Source: Rhodospirillaceae bacterium (lineage in GTDB: Bacteria; Pseudomonadota; Alphaproteobacteria; Dongiales; Dongiaceae). From it: a DNA stretch of 64,000 nucleotides. The DNA lies in assembly GCA_008012315.1 (NCBI GenBank), contig SSEL01000042.1, forward strand, positions 27,133 to 91,132, given 5' to 3'. Within the stretch, counting starts at the first letter, position 1; the number at the start of each line of letters is the position of its first letter. The position numbers and the translations under genes are program-made. The notes beneath the pieces are model-generated. The model saw nothing but the letters and a program-made list of their open reading frames with translations. It had not been told where the DNA came from and did no database searches. Shown piece by piece: positions 1 to 8,995 of the stretch.

Positions 1-422
1 ATATGGGCCTATGGCAGCCGGATGCCGCCAGCGCGATCCGCCTGCGCCACAATCTGGCGCGCGACGATTTCAAGATGATGTATAACGTCAATGCGGAATT
101 CGCTTCGCCCATCGGCACGCGCACGATCGCCCAGCGCGCAAAGAGCGCCGTTTTCTCGGCGCTGGCGGATGTGGTGCTGGTTTCCGGCATCATGACCGGC
201 CAGGCGGTCGATACCAGCGATATCAAGTCGGTCAAGGAAGTGCTGACGGACACGCCTGTCTTCGCAAATACCGGCGTCAATATCGACAATGTCAAAAGCA
301 TCCTGTCGGTTGGCGATGGCTGTGTTATCGGCACCCATTTCAAGGTGGACGGCAATACCTGGAACGCGGTTGATGGCGATCGGGTCAAGCGTTTCATGGA
401 TGTCGTGAACAAGGTCCGCTAG
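1..422 (+). CDS. BtpA/SgcQ family protein, C-terminal part (cut by window edge)
   Basis: The reading frame is open from the first base, so the start lies outside the window; about 140 C-terminal residues are visible, against roughly 260-280 for the family. The visible part has the TIM-barrel-like pattern of BtpA/SgcQ proteins: a VLVSGIMTG segment, PVFANTGVN, and a GDGCVIGTHFK stretch near the end. BtpA was named for photosystem I stability in cyanobacteria. In proteobacteria the family usually sits in sugar uptake operons, as here beside a sugar kinase and ABC transporter genes, so a role in sugar metabolism is inferred. The TAG stop (420-422) overlaps the left end of the palindromic element at 420-554. 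Confidence 0.8.
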   Translation, partial: MGLWQPDAASAIRLRHNLARDDFKMMYNVNAEFASPIGTRTIAQRAKSAVFSALADVVLVSGIMTGQAVDTSDIKSVKEVLTDTPVFANTGVNIDNVKSILSVGDGCVIGTHFKVDGNTWNAVDGDRVKRFMDVVNKVR

Positions 423-554
423 AGCGCGATCGTCTTTGATGGCAGCATTTCGCTTCCATCAAAGACGTGAATCGCCCTCTATCTTATGGATGAGAGGCGG
501 ATTCACGTTTTAGACAAATCGCCAAGCGATTCCGTCTAAAACGATCCGGCTCTA
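420..554. repeat. MITE-like palindromic element with TA ends
   Basis: The ends form a 17-bp inverted repeat with 14 matches (420-436 against 538-554), beginning TAGAGC and ending GGCTCTA, with TA at each outer edge. Inside are three successive stem-loops: a perfect 12-bp stem 431-442/456-467, a 14-bp stem with two mismatches 467-480/493-506, and a perfect 10-bp stem 506-515/534-543. No protein is encoded. The architecture resembles the small palindromic mosaic elements known from rhizobial genomes, or a mariner-type MITE. It fills most of the gap between the BtpA-family gene and the kinase gene, and could fold in the operon mRNA. Confidence 0.6.
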
Positions 555-587
555 AGGTCCGCGGTAGAATAGAGACAGGGTGGCATC

Positions 588-2105
588 ATGCCGGCATTGC
601 TCGGCCTCGATATCGGAACGACCTCGACCATCGGCATCCTGATCGATGACGGTGGCCGAACCTTGGCAACCGTGTCGCGGCCGAGCGACCTTGTTTCCCT
701 GCATGCGAACTGGGCGGAGGAAGATCCCGCCCAATGGTGGTCGAATTGCCAGGCAATCGTCGCCGAACTGCTGAAGAAGACCGCGTTGAACGGTGCCGAT
801 ATCGCCGCTGTCGGTGTGACCGGCATGGTGCCGGCCGTCGTCCTGCTGGATGCCGAGGGCAAGGTGCTTCGCCGCAGCATGCAGCAGAACGATGCGCGGG
901 CGGTGGCCGAGATCGAGGCCATGCAGCAGCGTTTCGACCGCCGGGCGTTTTTTCGCCTGACCGGCGGCAGCATCAACCAGCAATTGGTGGCGCCAAAACT
1001 GCGCTGGCTGCAGAAGCACGAGCCGGATGTCTTCGAGCGGACCGCGACCGTCTTCGGTTCCTACGATTACATCACCTATTGCCTGACCGGCACGCGTTCG
1101 ATCGAACATAACTGGGCGTTGGAATCCGGTCTGATGGATTTCAAGCAGCGCTGTTTCGCTCCGGAGCTGGTGGAAGCGGCCGGGATCGATCCGCAGGTTC
1201 TGCCGCCGATCCGGGCTTCCCACGAGGTGGTCGGCACGGTGACGACGGAAGCCGCCGCCTTGACCGGCCTTAAGCCCGGCACGCCGGTGGTGGCTGGTTG
1301 CGCCGATCATGTGGTCTCGGCCTATGTCGCCGGCGCGGTGCTGGATGGCGATCTGGTGCTCAAATTCGGCGGGGCGGGGGATATCCTGCTCTCGACCGCG
1401 AAGCCGGTCACCGATCCTCGCCTCTTCATCGATTACCACATCATGCCGGATCACTATTTCAGCAATGGCTGCACCGCGACATCGGGCAGCCTGCTGAACT
1501 GGATCGTCCGGCAGCTCGCCGGCGGCGAGGCGGAGAAGGCCAGGCAGGCCGGCCTCTCCGTTCACGCCTGGCTCGACCGGCTCGCGGCAAAAGTTCCGGC
1601 AGGTGCCGAGGGCGTCGTGATGCTGCCTTATTTTCTCGGTGAGAAAACCCCGCTGCACGATCCACATGCACGGGGGACCGTTGTCGGTTTAGGGCTGCAT
1701 CACGGCCTACCCCATATCTGGCGCGCCGCGCTCGAGGGCGTCATCTTCGGCTTCCGGCATCATGTCGAGGTATTCACGGAGATCGGCCTGAAGGTCGAGC
1801 GGGTCTTCGCCTGTGACGGTGGCGCCGCGAGCGATCTGTGGCTGCAAATCGCCGCCGATGCCATCAACCGGCCGGTCCAGCGCATCGCCAATCATCCCGG
1901 TTCGTGCCTCGGTGCTGCCTATGTCGCGGGCTATGGCGCCGGTGTGATCAAGAACTGGACCGGCATCGCCGATTACGTCGCCGGTGGGCAGGTCTTCGAG
2001 CCATCCGCCGATCGCGTGGCGGTCTATGACCATGTCTACACGAATTTCCGGGATATCTATGAGCGCCTGAAAAGCCTCTATCCCAATTTGCCCACGGGCA
2101 TTTGA
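588..2105 (+). CDS. FGGY-family carbohydrate kinase (xylulokinase-like)
   Basis: A 505-residue protein of the FGGY sugar kinase family, which phosphorylates pentoses, pentuloses or polyols with ATP in the cytoplasm. The N-terminus has the phosphate-binding LGLDIGTTSTIG motif. The middle has GCADHVVSAYVAGA and LKFGGAGDIL, and the C-terminal domain has FACDGGAASDLWLQIAAD and GSCLGAAYVAG, matching the second ATPase half of the family. Length is normal (about 490-520). It lies in one operon with an SDR dehydrogenase and a MalEFG-type transporter, so it probably phosphorylates the imported sugar or its oxidised/reduced form. The exact substrate cannot be read from the sequence. Confidence 0.88.
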   Translation: MPALLGLDIGTTSTIGILIDDGGRTLATVSRPSDLVSLHANWAEEDPAQWWSNCQAIVAELLKKTALNGADIAAVGVTGMVPAVVLLDAEGKVLRRSMQQNDARAVAEIEAMQQRFDRRAFFRLTGGSINQQLVAPKLRWLQKHEPDVFERTATVFGSYDYITYCLTGTRSIEHNWALESGLMDFKQRCFAPELVEAAGIDPQVLPPIRASHEVVGTVTTEAAALTGLKPGTPVVAGCADHVVSAYVAGAVLDGDLVLKFGGAGDILLSTAKPVTDPRLFIDYHIMPDHYFSNGCTATSGSLLNWIVRQLAGGEAEKARQAGLSVHAWLDRLAAKVPAGAEGVVMLPYFLGEKTPLHDPHARGTVVGLGLHHGLPHIWRAALEGVIFGFRHHVEVFTEIGLKVERVFACDGGAASDLWLQIAADAINRPVQRIANHPGSCLGAAYVAGYGAGVIKNWTGIADYVAGGQVFEPSADRVAVYDHVYTNFRDIYERLKSLYPNLPTGI

Positions 2106-2126
2106 CCGTCAGTTTAGGAGAGGATG

Positions 2127-2909
2127 ATGGAAAAGAATAATTTGCTCGCCGGCCGCAGAGCCTTGATCACCGGTGGCGGTTCCGGCATCGGCAAGTCCAT
2201 CGTCAAGGCACTGGCGGCGGCCGGCGCCTGGGTCGCGGTGACGGACAAGAACGGCGAAGCGGCCGCGGCCGTTGCCAAGGAAATTGGCAAGGATGCGATT
2301 TCGATGGCGCTCGATGTCACCGATGCGGCGGCGACCGCACAGGTCTTCGACAAGGTGATCGAGGAATTCGGCGGGCTGGATATCGTCTGCGCCAATGCCG
2401 GCGTCTCCACCATGAACAAGACCATCGACCTGACCGAGGCCGAATGGGACTTCAACATGAACATCAATGCCAAGGGCGTGTTCCTGACCAACCAGGCGGC
2501 GGTGCGGCGCTGGCTCGCCAGCAACAGCCAGGGTGTCATCGTCAACACGGCCTCGCTGGCCGGCAAGATCGGTGCGCCGCTGCTGGCGCATTATTCCGCC
2601 AGTAAATTCGCGGTGGTCGGCTTCACCCAGGCTTTGGCCCGCGAGGTTGGAAAGAACGGCATCCGGGTGAATTGTGTCTGTCCGGGTTTCGTCCGCACCG
2701 GCATGCAGGAGCGCGAGATCGAATGGGAAGGCAAATTGCGCGGCATGACGCCGGAAGCGGTGCGCGAGGAATATGTCTCGCTGACGCCTTTGGGTCGTAT
2801 CCAGGAAGCGGAAGACGTCGCCGATATTGTCGTCTTCCTGGCCAGCGATCTGTCGCGCTTCCTGACCGGCGAGGCGGTGAATGCCAGCGGCGGCGTGTTG
2901 ATGGATTGA
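2127..2909 (+). CDS. SDR family NAD(P)-dependent oxidoreductase
   Basis: A classical short-chain dehydrogenase of 260 residues. The Rossmann motif is TGGGSGIG near residue 15, followed by NAG (CANAGVS), the catalytic serine in NTASLAGK, and the YSASK motif giving Tyr and Lys. The PG motif and a C-terminal SGGVLMD end are typical. Two in-frame ATGs lie next to each other; the AGGAG at 2116-2120 is 6 nt from the ATG at 2127 but only 3 nt from that at 2124, so 2127 is preferred. It lies 18-20 bp after the sugar kinase gene and before the permease genes, suggesting it oxidises or reduces the imported sugar or polyol. Confidence 0.88.
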   Translation: MEKNNLLAGRRALITGGGSGIGKSIVKALAAAGAWVAVTDKNGEAAAAVAKEIGKDAISMALDVTDAAATAQVFDKVIEEFGGLDIVCANAGVSTMNKTIDLTEAEWDFNMNINAKGVFLTNQAAVRRWLASNSQGVIVNTASLAGKIGAPLLAHYSASKFAVVGFTQALAREVGKNGIRVNCVCPGFVRTGMQEREIEWEGKLRGMTPEAVREEYVSLTPLGRIQEAEDVADIVVFLASDLSRFLTGEAVNASGGVLMD

Positions 2910-2961
2910 TCGGCAAGACGGCGAACGAGAGATCAACGGGATAAAAGCGAAGGGCCGGATC

Positions 2962-3765
2962 ATGCGACTGAAAACCATCGCACCGCATATCATCCTGGTG
3001 CTTTTCGCCTGCTATATCGCCCTGCCGCCGCTCTGGGTGCTCCGGACCAGCTTCGTGCCGGATTCCGTTGCCTATCAACCGGCCCTGATGCCGGAATTCA
3101 CCTGGCAGAACTATGTCAAGCTGTTCACCGAAGGCACCTTCGCGCGGGCCTATCTGAACAGCTTCATCGCCTCGGCGGGTGCCACCATCCTTGGCCTGCC
3201 GTTGGCGGCGATGACGGGTTACGCTTTCGCTCGCTATCGCACCGGCGGGCAGATCAGCCGCTTTGTTGTGCTGGCGACGCAGATGCTGCCGCCGGTCGCC
3301 ATCATCCTGCCGGTCTTCGCCTTGTTCCGCATGGTCGGGCTGACCAACTCCGTTACCGGTTTGATGATCGCCTATGCGGCGATCAACCTGCCGTTCCTGA
3401 CCTGGATCCTGATGGGCTTTTTCGAAGGCGTGCCGATCGAACTGGAATGGGCCGCACAGGTCGATGGCGCCACGGTCTGGGAAGCGTTCTGGAAGATCGT
3501 CATGCCGGTCTCGCTGCCGGGCATTGCCGCAGCGGCGGTGCTGGGTTTCATCCTGGCCTGGAACGAATTTCTGTTTGCCCTGATTTTGACTGGTCCGACG
3601 ACAGCGACCATTCCCGTCGCTTTGGCCGGATTGCAATCATCGAACGGTGTGCAGATCGCCGAGATCTCCGCCGGCGTTGTCATGGGTATTCTGCCCATGC
3701 TGCTCGCCTCGCGCTTCATCCAACGCTATCTGGTGCGCGGCCTGACGTTCGGCGCGGTCAAGTAA
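2962..3765 (+). CDS. Sugar ABC transporter permease, MalG/UgpE type
   Basis: A 267-residue inner-membrane permease of carbohydrate-uptake (CUT1) transporters. Six hydrophobic segments are evident, starting with HIILVLFACYIALPPLWVL. The cytoplasmic EAA loop that docks on the ATPase is recognisable as EWAAQVDGATVWEAFWKIVMP, about 80 residues from the end. It should pair with the MalF-like permease at 5185-6093 and the binding protein at 3820-5115. The operon order (permease, binding protein, permease) is less common than binding protein first. Confidence 0.9.
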   Translation: MRLKTIAPHIILVLFACYIALPPLWVLRTSFVPDSVAYQPALMPEFTWQNYVKLFTEGTFARAYLNSFIASAGATILGLPLAAMTGYAFARYRTGGQISRFVVLATQMLPPVAIILPVFALFRMVGLTNSVTGLMIAYAAINLPFLTWILMGFFEGVPIELEWAAQVDGATVWEAFWKIVMPVSLPGIAAAAVLGFILAWNEFLFALILTGPTTATIPVALAGLQSSNGVQIAEISAGVVMGILPMLLASRFIQRYLVRGLTFGAVK

Positions 3766-3819
3766 TGTCGAAGAATTAGCAAGTCCACAGATCAGCAAAT
3801 TCACAGAGGAGGAGAGGAC

Positions 3820-5115
3820 ATGAGGATCAATTTTCTACCGTCATTGCTTGGGGGCGCGTCACTGGCGGCCCTGTTGACGGCGGCCGCCCCGGCGGCGCAA
3901 GCGGATCAAGTGACGCTGCATGCCTTGATGGAAGATGTGCCGGAGACGCAGATCATCGAATCGCTGTTGCCGGAATTCGAAAAAGAAACCGGTATCAAGG
4001 TCGATTTCCAGAAGCTGGTCTATTCGGAAATGCACGACAAGCTGGTGACGCAGCTCACCAGCAATGAAAGCTTCTACAATGTCATGGAAGTCGATTTCCT
4101 CTGGGCCGGCGAATTCCCGGCAGCAGGATGGCTGGCCGATCTGCAGCCCTTCGTCGAGAAGAGCAAGTTCGACCTGAAGCCGATCATTCCGGCAATGCTC
4201 GACCTGGTCGGCTATTATCAGCAGAAGCTCTATCTGATTCCCATGTACAACTATTCCATGGGCATGATCTATCGGAAGGACCTGCTGGAAGACGCCAAGC
4301 TGAAGGCCGCTTATAAGGAAAAGACCGGCAAGGAGCTGGCGGTGCCGGCCACGCTGGAAGACTATGTCGAGCTCTCCAAGTTCATGAAAGCCAATGCCGG
4401 CGTCGCCGGCGCGGCCATGCAGGGCCAGCGCGGCGATCCGAACAGCATGGAATTCTCCAACTACCTGTTCTCGGCCGGCGGCGAATATGTCGACAAGGAC
4501 GGCAAGGTGGTGCTGAACAGCGATGCTGGCAAGAAGGCGCTCGGCCTTTATGTCGACAATATCCAGCACGGCGTTCAGCAGGGTGCGCTCTCGGCGACGC
4601 TCGACGATACGATGCGCCTGATGTGCGATGGCAAGGCCTTCAGCATGGTCACCTATTGGTGGATGCTGCCGCAGATCGACGATAAGGCGAAGTGCCCGAA
4701 TACCGCCGGCAAGGTGGCGTTGAGCGTCATGCCGGGCGGCCATGGCGAAAGCGGTGGCTGGGGCTGGGGCATTCCGCAGAACCAGTCGCCGGAAATGCAG
4801 GAAGCGGCCTGGAAGTTCATCTCCTGGGTCCAGGGCGAGAAGACCTCGATCGCCCGCGCGATGCAGGGCCATGCGCCGGTCCGCAGCGATACCTATTCCA
4901 ATGCCGAGGTGTTGAAGAAATATCCTTACTACAAGGAAGCGCAGGACGTGGTGAAGAGCGGTAAGTCCTTCCCGATCTTTGCCTATTCGGCGCAATACGA
5001 AGATGTGCTGGGCCGCCAGCTCTCTTTGGCTGCTTCGGGCGATGCCAAGCCGGCAGATGCCTTGCAGGAGGCGTCCGAAGGCCTGGAGAAGCTGCTCAAG
5101 AAGGCAGGGCAGTAA
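3820..5115 (+). CDS. Sugar ABC transporter substrate-binding protein (family 1)
   Basis: A 431-residue exported binding protein. The N-terminus is a signal peptide ending near AAPAAQA-DQ, followed by a MalE-like fold: VTLHALMEDVPETQIIESLLPEFEKETG-type opening, a GEYVDKDGKVVLNSD segment and a GGWGWGIP hinge-region motif. A strong Shine-Dalgarno, AGGAGGAGAGG, lies just before the ATG, as expected for a protein needed in large molar excess over the permeases. It works in the periplasm with the two neighbouring permeases. The ligand is probably a sugar or polyol processed by the upstream kinase and dehydrogenase. Confidence 0.9.
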   Translation: MRINFLPSLLGGASLAALLTAAAPAAQADQVTLHALMEDVPETQIIESLLPEFEKETGIKVDFQKLVYSEMHDKLVTQLTSNESFYNVMEVDFLWAGEFPAAGWLADLQPFVEKSKFDLKPIIPAMLDLVGYYQQKLYLIPMYNYSMGMIYRKDLLEDAKLKAAYKEKTGKELAVPATLEDYVELSKFMKANAGVAGAAMQGQRGDPNSMEFSNYLFSAGGEYVDKDGKVVLNSDAGKKALGLYVDNIQHGVQQGALSATLDDTMRLMCDGKAFSMVTYWWMLPQIDDKAKCPNTAGKVALSVMPGGHGESGGWGWGIPQNQSPEMQEAAWKFISWVQGEKTSIARAMQGHAPVRSDTYSNAEVLKKYPYYKEAQDVVKSGKSFPIFAYSAQYEDVLGRQLSLAASGDAKPADALQEASEGLEKLLKKAGQ

Positions 5116-5184
5116 GTCAGTCTGCATAAAGTAATGGCTGGGGCGGGGAGGGAAGCCTCCCCGTTTCCGGACAAGGATCGGAAG

Positions 5185-6093
5185 ATGGCGTCAGTGACGA
5201 TGAGTGGAAATGAGGAAACGGGCCTGCGGGTCGATCGCTGGACCGTCACCGGTTGGAAATTTGCCGCACCCGGCCTCACGGTACTGGCCATCGTCATGGG
5301 CATCCCGCTGGTCTATGCCGTGATCCTGGCGACCTCCAGCTTCACGCTGCTCCATCCCCGCGTCTCGCCCTTCGTCGGGTTCGAGAATTTCCTCTCGGTG
5401 ATGGACGACGAATATTTCTGGCATTCGCTCTGGCTGACGATCAAATATTCGGCGATCGCCGTCATTTGCGAATTCCTGCTGGGCCTCGGCGTTGCGCTGA
5501 TGCTCAATCGCGTGGTCAAGCTGAAGGCGATCTATTTCGCCATCCTGACCATTCCCATGGCGATGTCGCCGGTCAGCGTCGCGCTGATCTGGCATATGTT
5601 GCTGCAGCCCAATCTCGGCATCGTCAATGAGCTGCTGGTGAGTGCCGGCCTCGACGGCGTGGATTGGCTGGGCTCTTCCAATCTCGCTTTCTGGACGGTG
5701 ATCTTTGTCGATGTCTGGCAGCAGGTATCTTTCGTGATCCTGATCCTCGCCGCCGGCCTTGCTTCGCTGCCAAAGGACCCCTATGAGGCGGCGGAAGTCG
5801 ATGGCGCCACCGACTTCCAGCAATTCTGGTATCTGACCCTGCCGATGCTGCGGCCGGTCGCGACCATCGCCATCATCATCCAGCTGATCAACGAATTCCG
5901 CACCTATGACCTGGTTTATGTCCTGACCAAGGGCGGGCCGGGTGTGGCCACCGATCTCCTCAGCTTCTTTGCCTATAAGAAGGCGTTTCTGGGGCTCGGC
6001 ATCAATGAAGGTTCGGCGACCTCCTTCGCCTTGCTTTTCCTGGTATTGGTCCTGACAATCGCCTTCTTCCGGGTGATCTCCCGCCGCAGCTGA
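5185..6093 (+). CDS. Sugar ABC transporter permease, MalF/UgpA type
   Basis: A roughly 302-residue inner-membrane permease partner of the MalG-like protein. After a short cytoplasmic tail, six membrane segments follow, beginning APGLTVLAIVMGIPLVYAVI. The EAA loop reads YEAAEVDGATDFQQFWYLTLP. An ATG at 5134 in the same frame is possible, but GGATCGGAAG just before 5185 makes the shorter form more likely. No ATPase gene of the CUT1 type is seen in this operon or downstream; the gene may lie upstream of the window, or a shared UgpC/MsmX-like ATPase may be used. Confidence 0.88.
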   Translation: MASVTMSGNEETGLRVDRWTVTGWKFAAPGLTVLAIVMGIPLVYAVILATSSFTLLHPRVSPFVGFENFLSVMDDEYFWHSLWLTIKYSAIAVICEFLLGLGVALMLNRVVKLKAIYFAILTIPMAMSPVSVALIWHMLLQPNLGIVNELLVSAGLDGVDWLGSSNLAFWTVIFVDVWQQVSFVILILAAGLASLPKDPYEAAEVDGATDFQQFWYLTLPMLRPVATIAIIIQLINEFRTYDLVYVLTKGGPGVATDLLSFFAYKKAFLGLGINEGSATSFALLFLVLVLTIAFFRVISRRS

Positions 6094-6167
6094 GGCATGA
6101 GCGAAATTCTTCCTGAGCGTTAAACGGGTGGTTGACAAAGCGGGGGCTCTGCCTCGACAGTTGGGCC

Positions 6168-6818
6168 ATGCTCAGCGCTTTCCTGCTCGCCTTTCCAGCC
6201 CTGTTCTCGATCGTCAATCCGATCGCGGGCGCGTTCATCTTTCGCGAGGCGACAGCGGAGCGCCAGCATGAGGACCGGATCAGGCTGGCGGGTCGGGTCG
6301 CCTTTTACAGCCTGCTGGTCCTGCTGATCGCCTTGTGGACCGGCTCTTATGTCCTGTCTTTCTTCGGTATTTCGCTGGCCGCCTTGCGTCTGGCCGGGGG
6401 GCTAGTGCTCTCGCTCTTCGCCTGGAACCTGCTGTCGGCACCGGAGCAGCGCGAGGCCCGGAAGGAGAGGGAAGCGGCACGGGCCGGCGAGGCCGAGGAT
6501 GTCGCCTTCTTTCCCCTGACCCTGCCTTTCACCACCGGCCCCGGTACGATCTCGGTGGCGATCGCGCTCAGCGCCGGGCGGTCGGTTTCGCAGGCCACCT
6601 GGTTGGATTTCTTCGCTGGTGTGTCCCTGGCGGCGGTGGTGCTTGCCTTCATCATCTGGATCGCCTATCGCAGCACCGACCAGCTCTCGCGGTTTCTCGG
6701 CCGCAGCGGCAGCCGGGTGGTAACGCGCCTCTCGGCCTTCCTGCTGTTCTGCATCGGCGTGCAGATCCTGATCACCGGCGTCACCGATGTGCTGGGGCCG
6801 CTTCTCGCCCATCGGTGA
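6168..6818 (+). CDS. MarC family integral membrane protein
   Basis: A 216-residue membrane protein of the MarC/UPF0056 family, with six predicted helices. The opening LLAFPALFSIVNPIAGAFIF contains the conserved N-P of the family, and the second half repeats the pattern with FPLTLPFTTGPGTISVAIAL. The C-terminus FLLFCIGVQILITGVTDVL also matches. The family is related to transporters but its function is not established; the early link to multidrug resistance was not upheld. An upstream in-frame ATG (6132) would add residues without family similarity, so 6168 is chosen. The gene converges on the cyclase gene with only 5 bp between stops. Confidence 0.88.
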   Translation: MLSAFLLAFPALFSIVNPIAGAFIFREATAERQHEDRIRLAGRVAFYSLLVLLIALWTGSYVLSFFGISLAALRLAGGLVLSLFAWNLLSAPEQREARKEREAARAGEAEDVAFFPLTLPFTTGPGTISVAIALSAGRSVSQATWLDFFAGVSLAAVVLAFIIWIAYRSTDQLSRFLGRSGSRVVTRLSAFLLFCIGVQILITGVTDVLGPLLAHR

Positions 6819-6823
6819 GGCGC

Positions 6824-8968
6824 TTATTTCTCCGAGAGATTGACGATGCCGTCCCAGGCGACAGGCGGCGTCACGATATTAGCAGCGGCGCGTTCGGCAA
6901 AGGCGGCGGCGATCTCGTCGCCTTCCTTGGCCAGGTTGTTGAAGGCCGCGACTGCTGCCGCGAAATCACCACTGCGCCAGGCGGCCAGCGCGTTCATCCA
7001 GCGGCCATCGGAATCGGCAAGCGGCGTGAAAAGGCGGACCGGCTGATCCCGGCCGACCACGCGGACCTGATCCAACTCCCGGAAGGTGATGGCATCGCCA
7101 ACCATTTCACGCGTCTGCTCGCTGAGGATGATCGAGGTATGATAGCGTTTGCCGACGCCCTCCAGCCGCGAGGCGAGATTCACGCTGTCACCGACCACGG
7201 TGTAGTTGAAACGGTTAGGCGAACCGATATTGCCGACGATCGCTTCACCGGTATGCAGGCCGACACGGATATGAAAACGCTCGCCATTCAATGTCAGATT
7301 GGCATCATCGGCGCAAGCGGCCACCATATCCAGCCCGGCTTGCGTGCCGGCCAAGGCATGATTGCCATTGCGGATCGGCGCGCCGAAGACGGCGAGAATG
7401 CCGTCGCCGATGAACTTGTCGACGAAACCGCCATGATCCTGCACGATCTCCGTCATCCGCCCGAAATAGGCGTTGAGATCATGCACCAGGTCGCCGGGCG
7501 AGAGGCTCTCCGACAGTTTCGAATAGCCGGCGATATCGGAGAAGAGGATGGTGACCTCACGCAACTCTCCGCCGAGCGATGGCGCCTGTCCTTCGGCGGC
7601 GAGGCGTTCCAGTTCCGCCTCCGGTAGATAAAGCGCAAAGGAGCGCCGCAATTGGCGCCGCACGCGATCGACCAAGGCGATCCGATAGGTGAGACTGGTC
7701 GGCACGGCTGCCAGCATGACGCCAATACCGGCGGTCAGCGGCAGGACAAGATTGCCGGTAAACACGAAAGCTGTCGCTGCCATCCAGGCGATGCCGAGCA
7801 ATCCGATACCGATGGCTGCTTGAAAAAAGGGGCGATAGATCGTCAGACCGGCCGTGACGAAGCCCAGCAGGAACAAGCAGGCAAGGCGCAGGCCTTCCGA
7901 CGCCGGACGTAGCCAATCGCCTTGTCTCAGATTGTCGATGGCGGTGGCGAGAATATAAGAGCCGGGAATGAATTTGCTGGCATGGGGGCTGAGGACGCTT
8001 TGCATCACGTCTCGATGGACGCAGCGCGGCGCATAATTTTGCCCCATGGGATTGGTCGCCAGGCGCTTCGAGGTAAGGCGGCGATCCTCGGTATCCAGAA
8101 CCGCGCCGAAAATCACCGTGCGTCCGGCAAATTGCTGGTGGAAGAAATCGGCATTCCCCGCTTGGGCGCAGGCATAGAGATCGGCGAAGGAATAAACCGG
8201 CGGATCGGCGGCAACCGGCTTGAAATTCAGCAGAAAGCGATCGGTGCCGGTCTCCGGCAGCCGCTTGCCGGCGATCAGGGGCGCGCCATTGCGATCGAAA
8301 GCGAGATCCTGATGGGTCGCACGGGCGAAGACCTCCAGAGCAAAGCCGGCGATATCGTGCTCCTCTTCCGGCAGGCAGGCGGTCGTGCCGGGACATTCAT
8401 GGGTCTTCAGCAAGGCCGAGCGGATGACGCCGTCGGCATCGTCGATCATATTGGTGGGTCGCAGATTGGTGCTGCCGCCGACCGCCAAGGCCTGGGAGCG
8501 ATAGGGCCAGAGCGGCTGTCCGCCTTGCCGGTTGTAGCTCATGACGACGCGTTTTTCCTTGCCGCCCCGATTCAAGGCGCGCAGTAAATCACGGTCGTAA
8601 TTGCGCAGCACCGCATCCGCTTCCGGCGTCATGGCCGGTGCGGCAGCAACGGATTTGTTGAAGATGGCATCGATGCCGACGACATCGGCGCCGCCATCCA
8701 GAACGGCATCGAGAACGGCACCGATCTGCGGCGTCCACATGGCCTGGGGCGTCAGGCGAAAAGGATCCCGCGCATAGGTTTCCTCATCGATGCCGATGAT
8801 GACCGTGCGATCGTTTCTGCCCCCCTTATCGGCTGCCGGTGCGAAGCCGGACAACCAGTGCAGGATATCCAGGGACAGGCCGTCGCCGCGCTCACGCCAG
8901 GCGTCGTTGCCGACCAGGGCCAGCGCGGCGGCAATCGCCGCCACGGCGAAAAGAGGTTTGACGCGCAA
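6824..8968 (-). CDS. CHASE2-domain adenylate/guanylate cyclase
   Basis: A 714-residue inner-membrane sensor. Order: one N-terminal membrane helix (about 5-22), an extracytoplasmic CHASE2 domain (about 45-345, with IIGIDEETYARDPFR and ADVVGIDAIF), three clustered membrane helices (about 358-430), and a class III cyclase domain (about 470-650). Catalytic residues are present: metal-binding Asp478 in FSDIAGY and Asp522 in FIGDG, Lys518 of the adenine-specifying position, and VVGDSVNLASRLE with the second base-specifying Asp and transition-state Asn/Arg. These favour cAMP as product. A helical tail rich in Ala follows. It lies 27 bp after the FecR-like gene and is probably cotranscribed with it. 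Confidence 0.92.
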   Translation of the reverse strand: MRVKPLFAVAAIAAALALVGNDAWRERGDGLSLDILHWLSGFAPAADKGGRNDRTVIIGIDEETYARDPFRLTPQAMWTPQIGAVLDAVLDGGADVVGIDAIFNKSVAAAPAMTPEADAVLRNYDRDLLRALNRGGKEKRVVMSYNRQGGQPLWPYRSQALAVGGSTNLRPTNMIDDADGVIRSALLKTHECPGTTACLPEEEHDIAGFALEVFARATHQDLAFDRNGAPLIAGKRLPETGTDRFLLNFKPVAADPPVYSFADLYACAQAGNADFFHQQFAGRTVIFGAVLDTEDRRLTSKRLATNPMGQNYAPRCVHRDVMQSVLSPHASKFIPGSYILATAIDNLRQGDWLRPASEGLRLACLFLLGFVTAGLTIYRPFFQAAIGIGLLGIAWMAATAFVFTGNLVLPLTAGIGVMLAAVPTSLTYRIALVDRVRRQLRRSFALYLPEAELERLAAEGQAPSLGGELREVTILFSDIAGYSKLSESLSPGDLVHDLNAYFGRMTEIVQDHGGFVDKFIGDGILAVFGAPIRNGNHALAGTQAGLDMVAACADDANLTLNGERFHIRVGLHTGEAIVGNIGSPNRFNYTVVGDSVNLASRLEGVGKRYHTSIILSEQTREMVGDAITFRELDQVRVVGRDQPVRLFTPLADSDGRWMNALAAWRSGDFAAAVAAFNNLAKEGDEIAAAFAERAAANIVTPPVAWDGIVNLSEK

Positions 8969-8995
8969 GCCGCCGACCCGCCCTGAACCGGTTGG

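Noticed and set aside
3859..5127. 422-residue open frame on the minus strand
   Set aside because: Exact shadow of the binding-protein gene at 3820-5115; rich in His, Leu and Gln, no domain.
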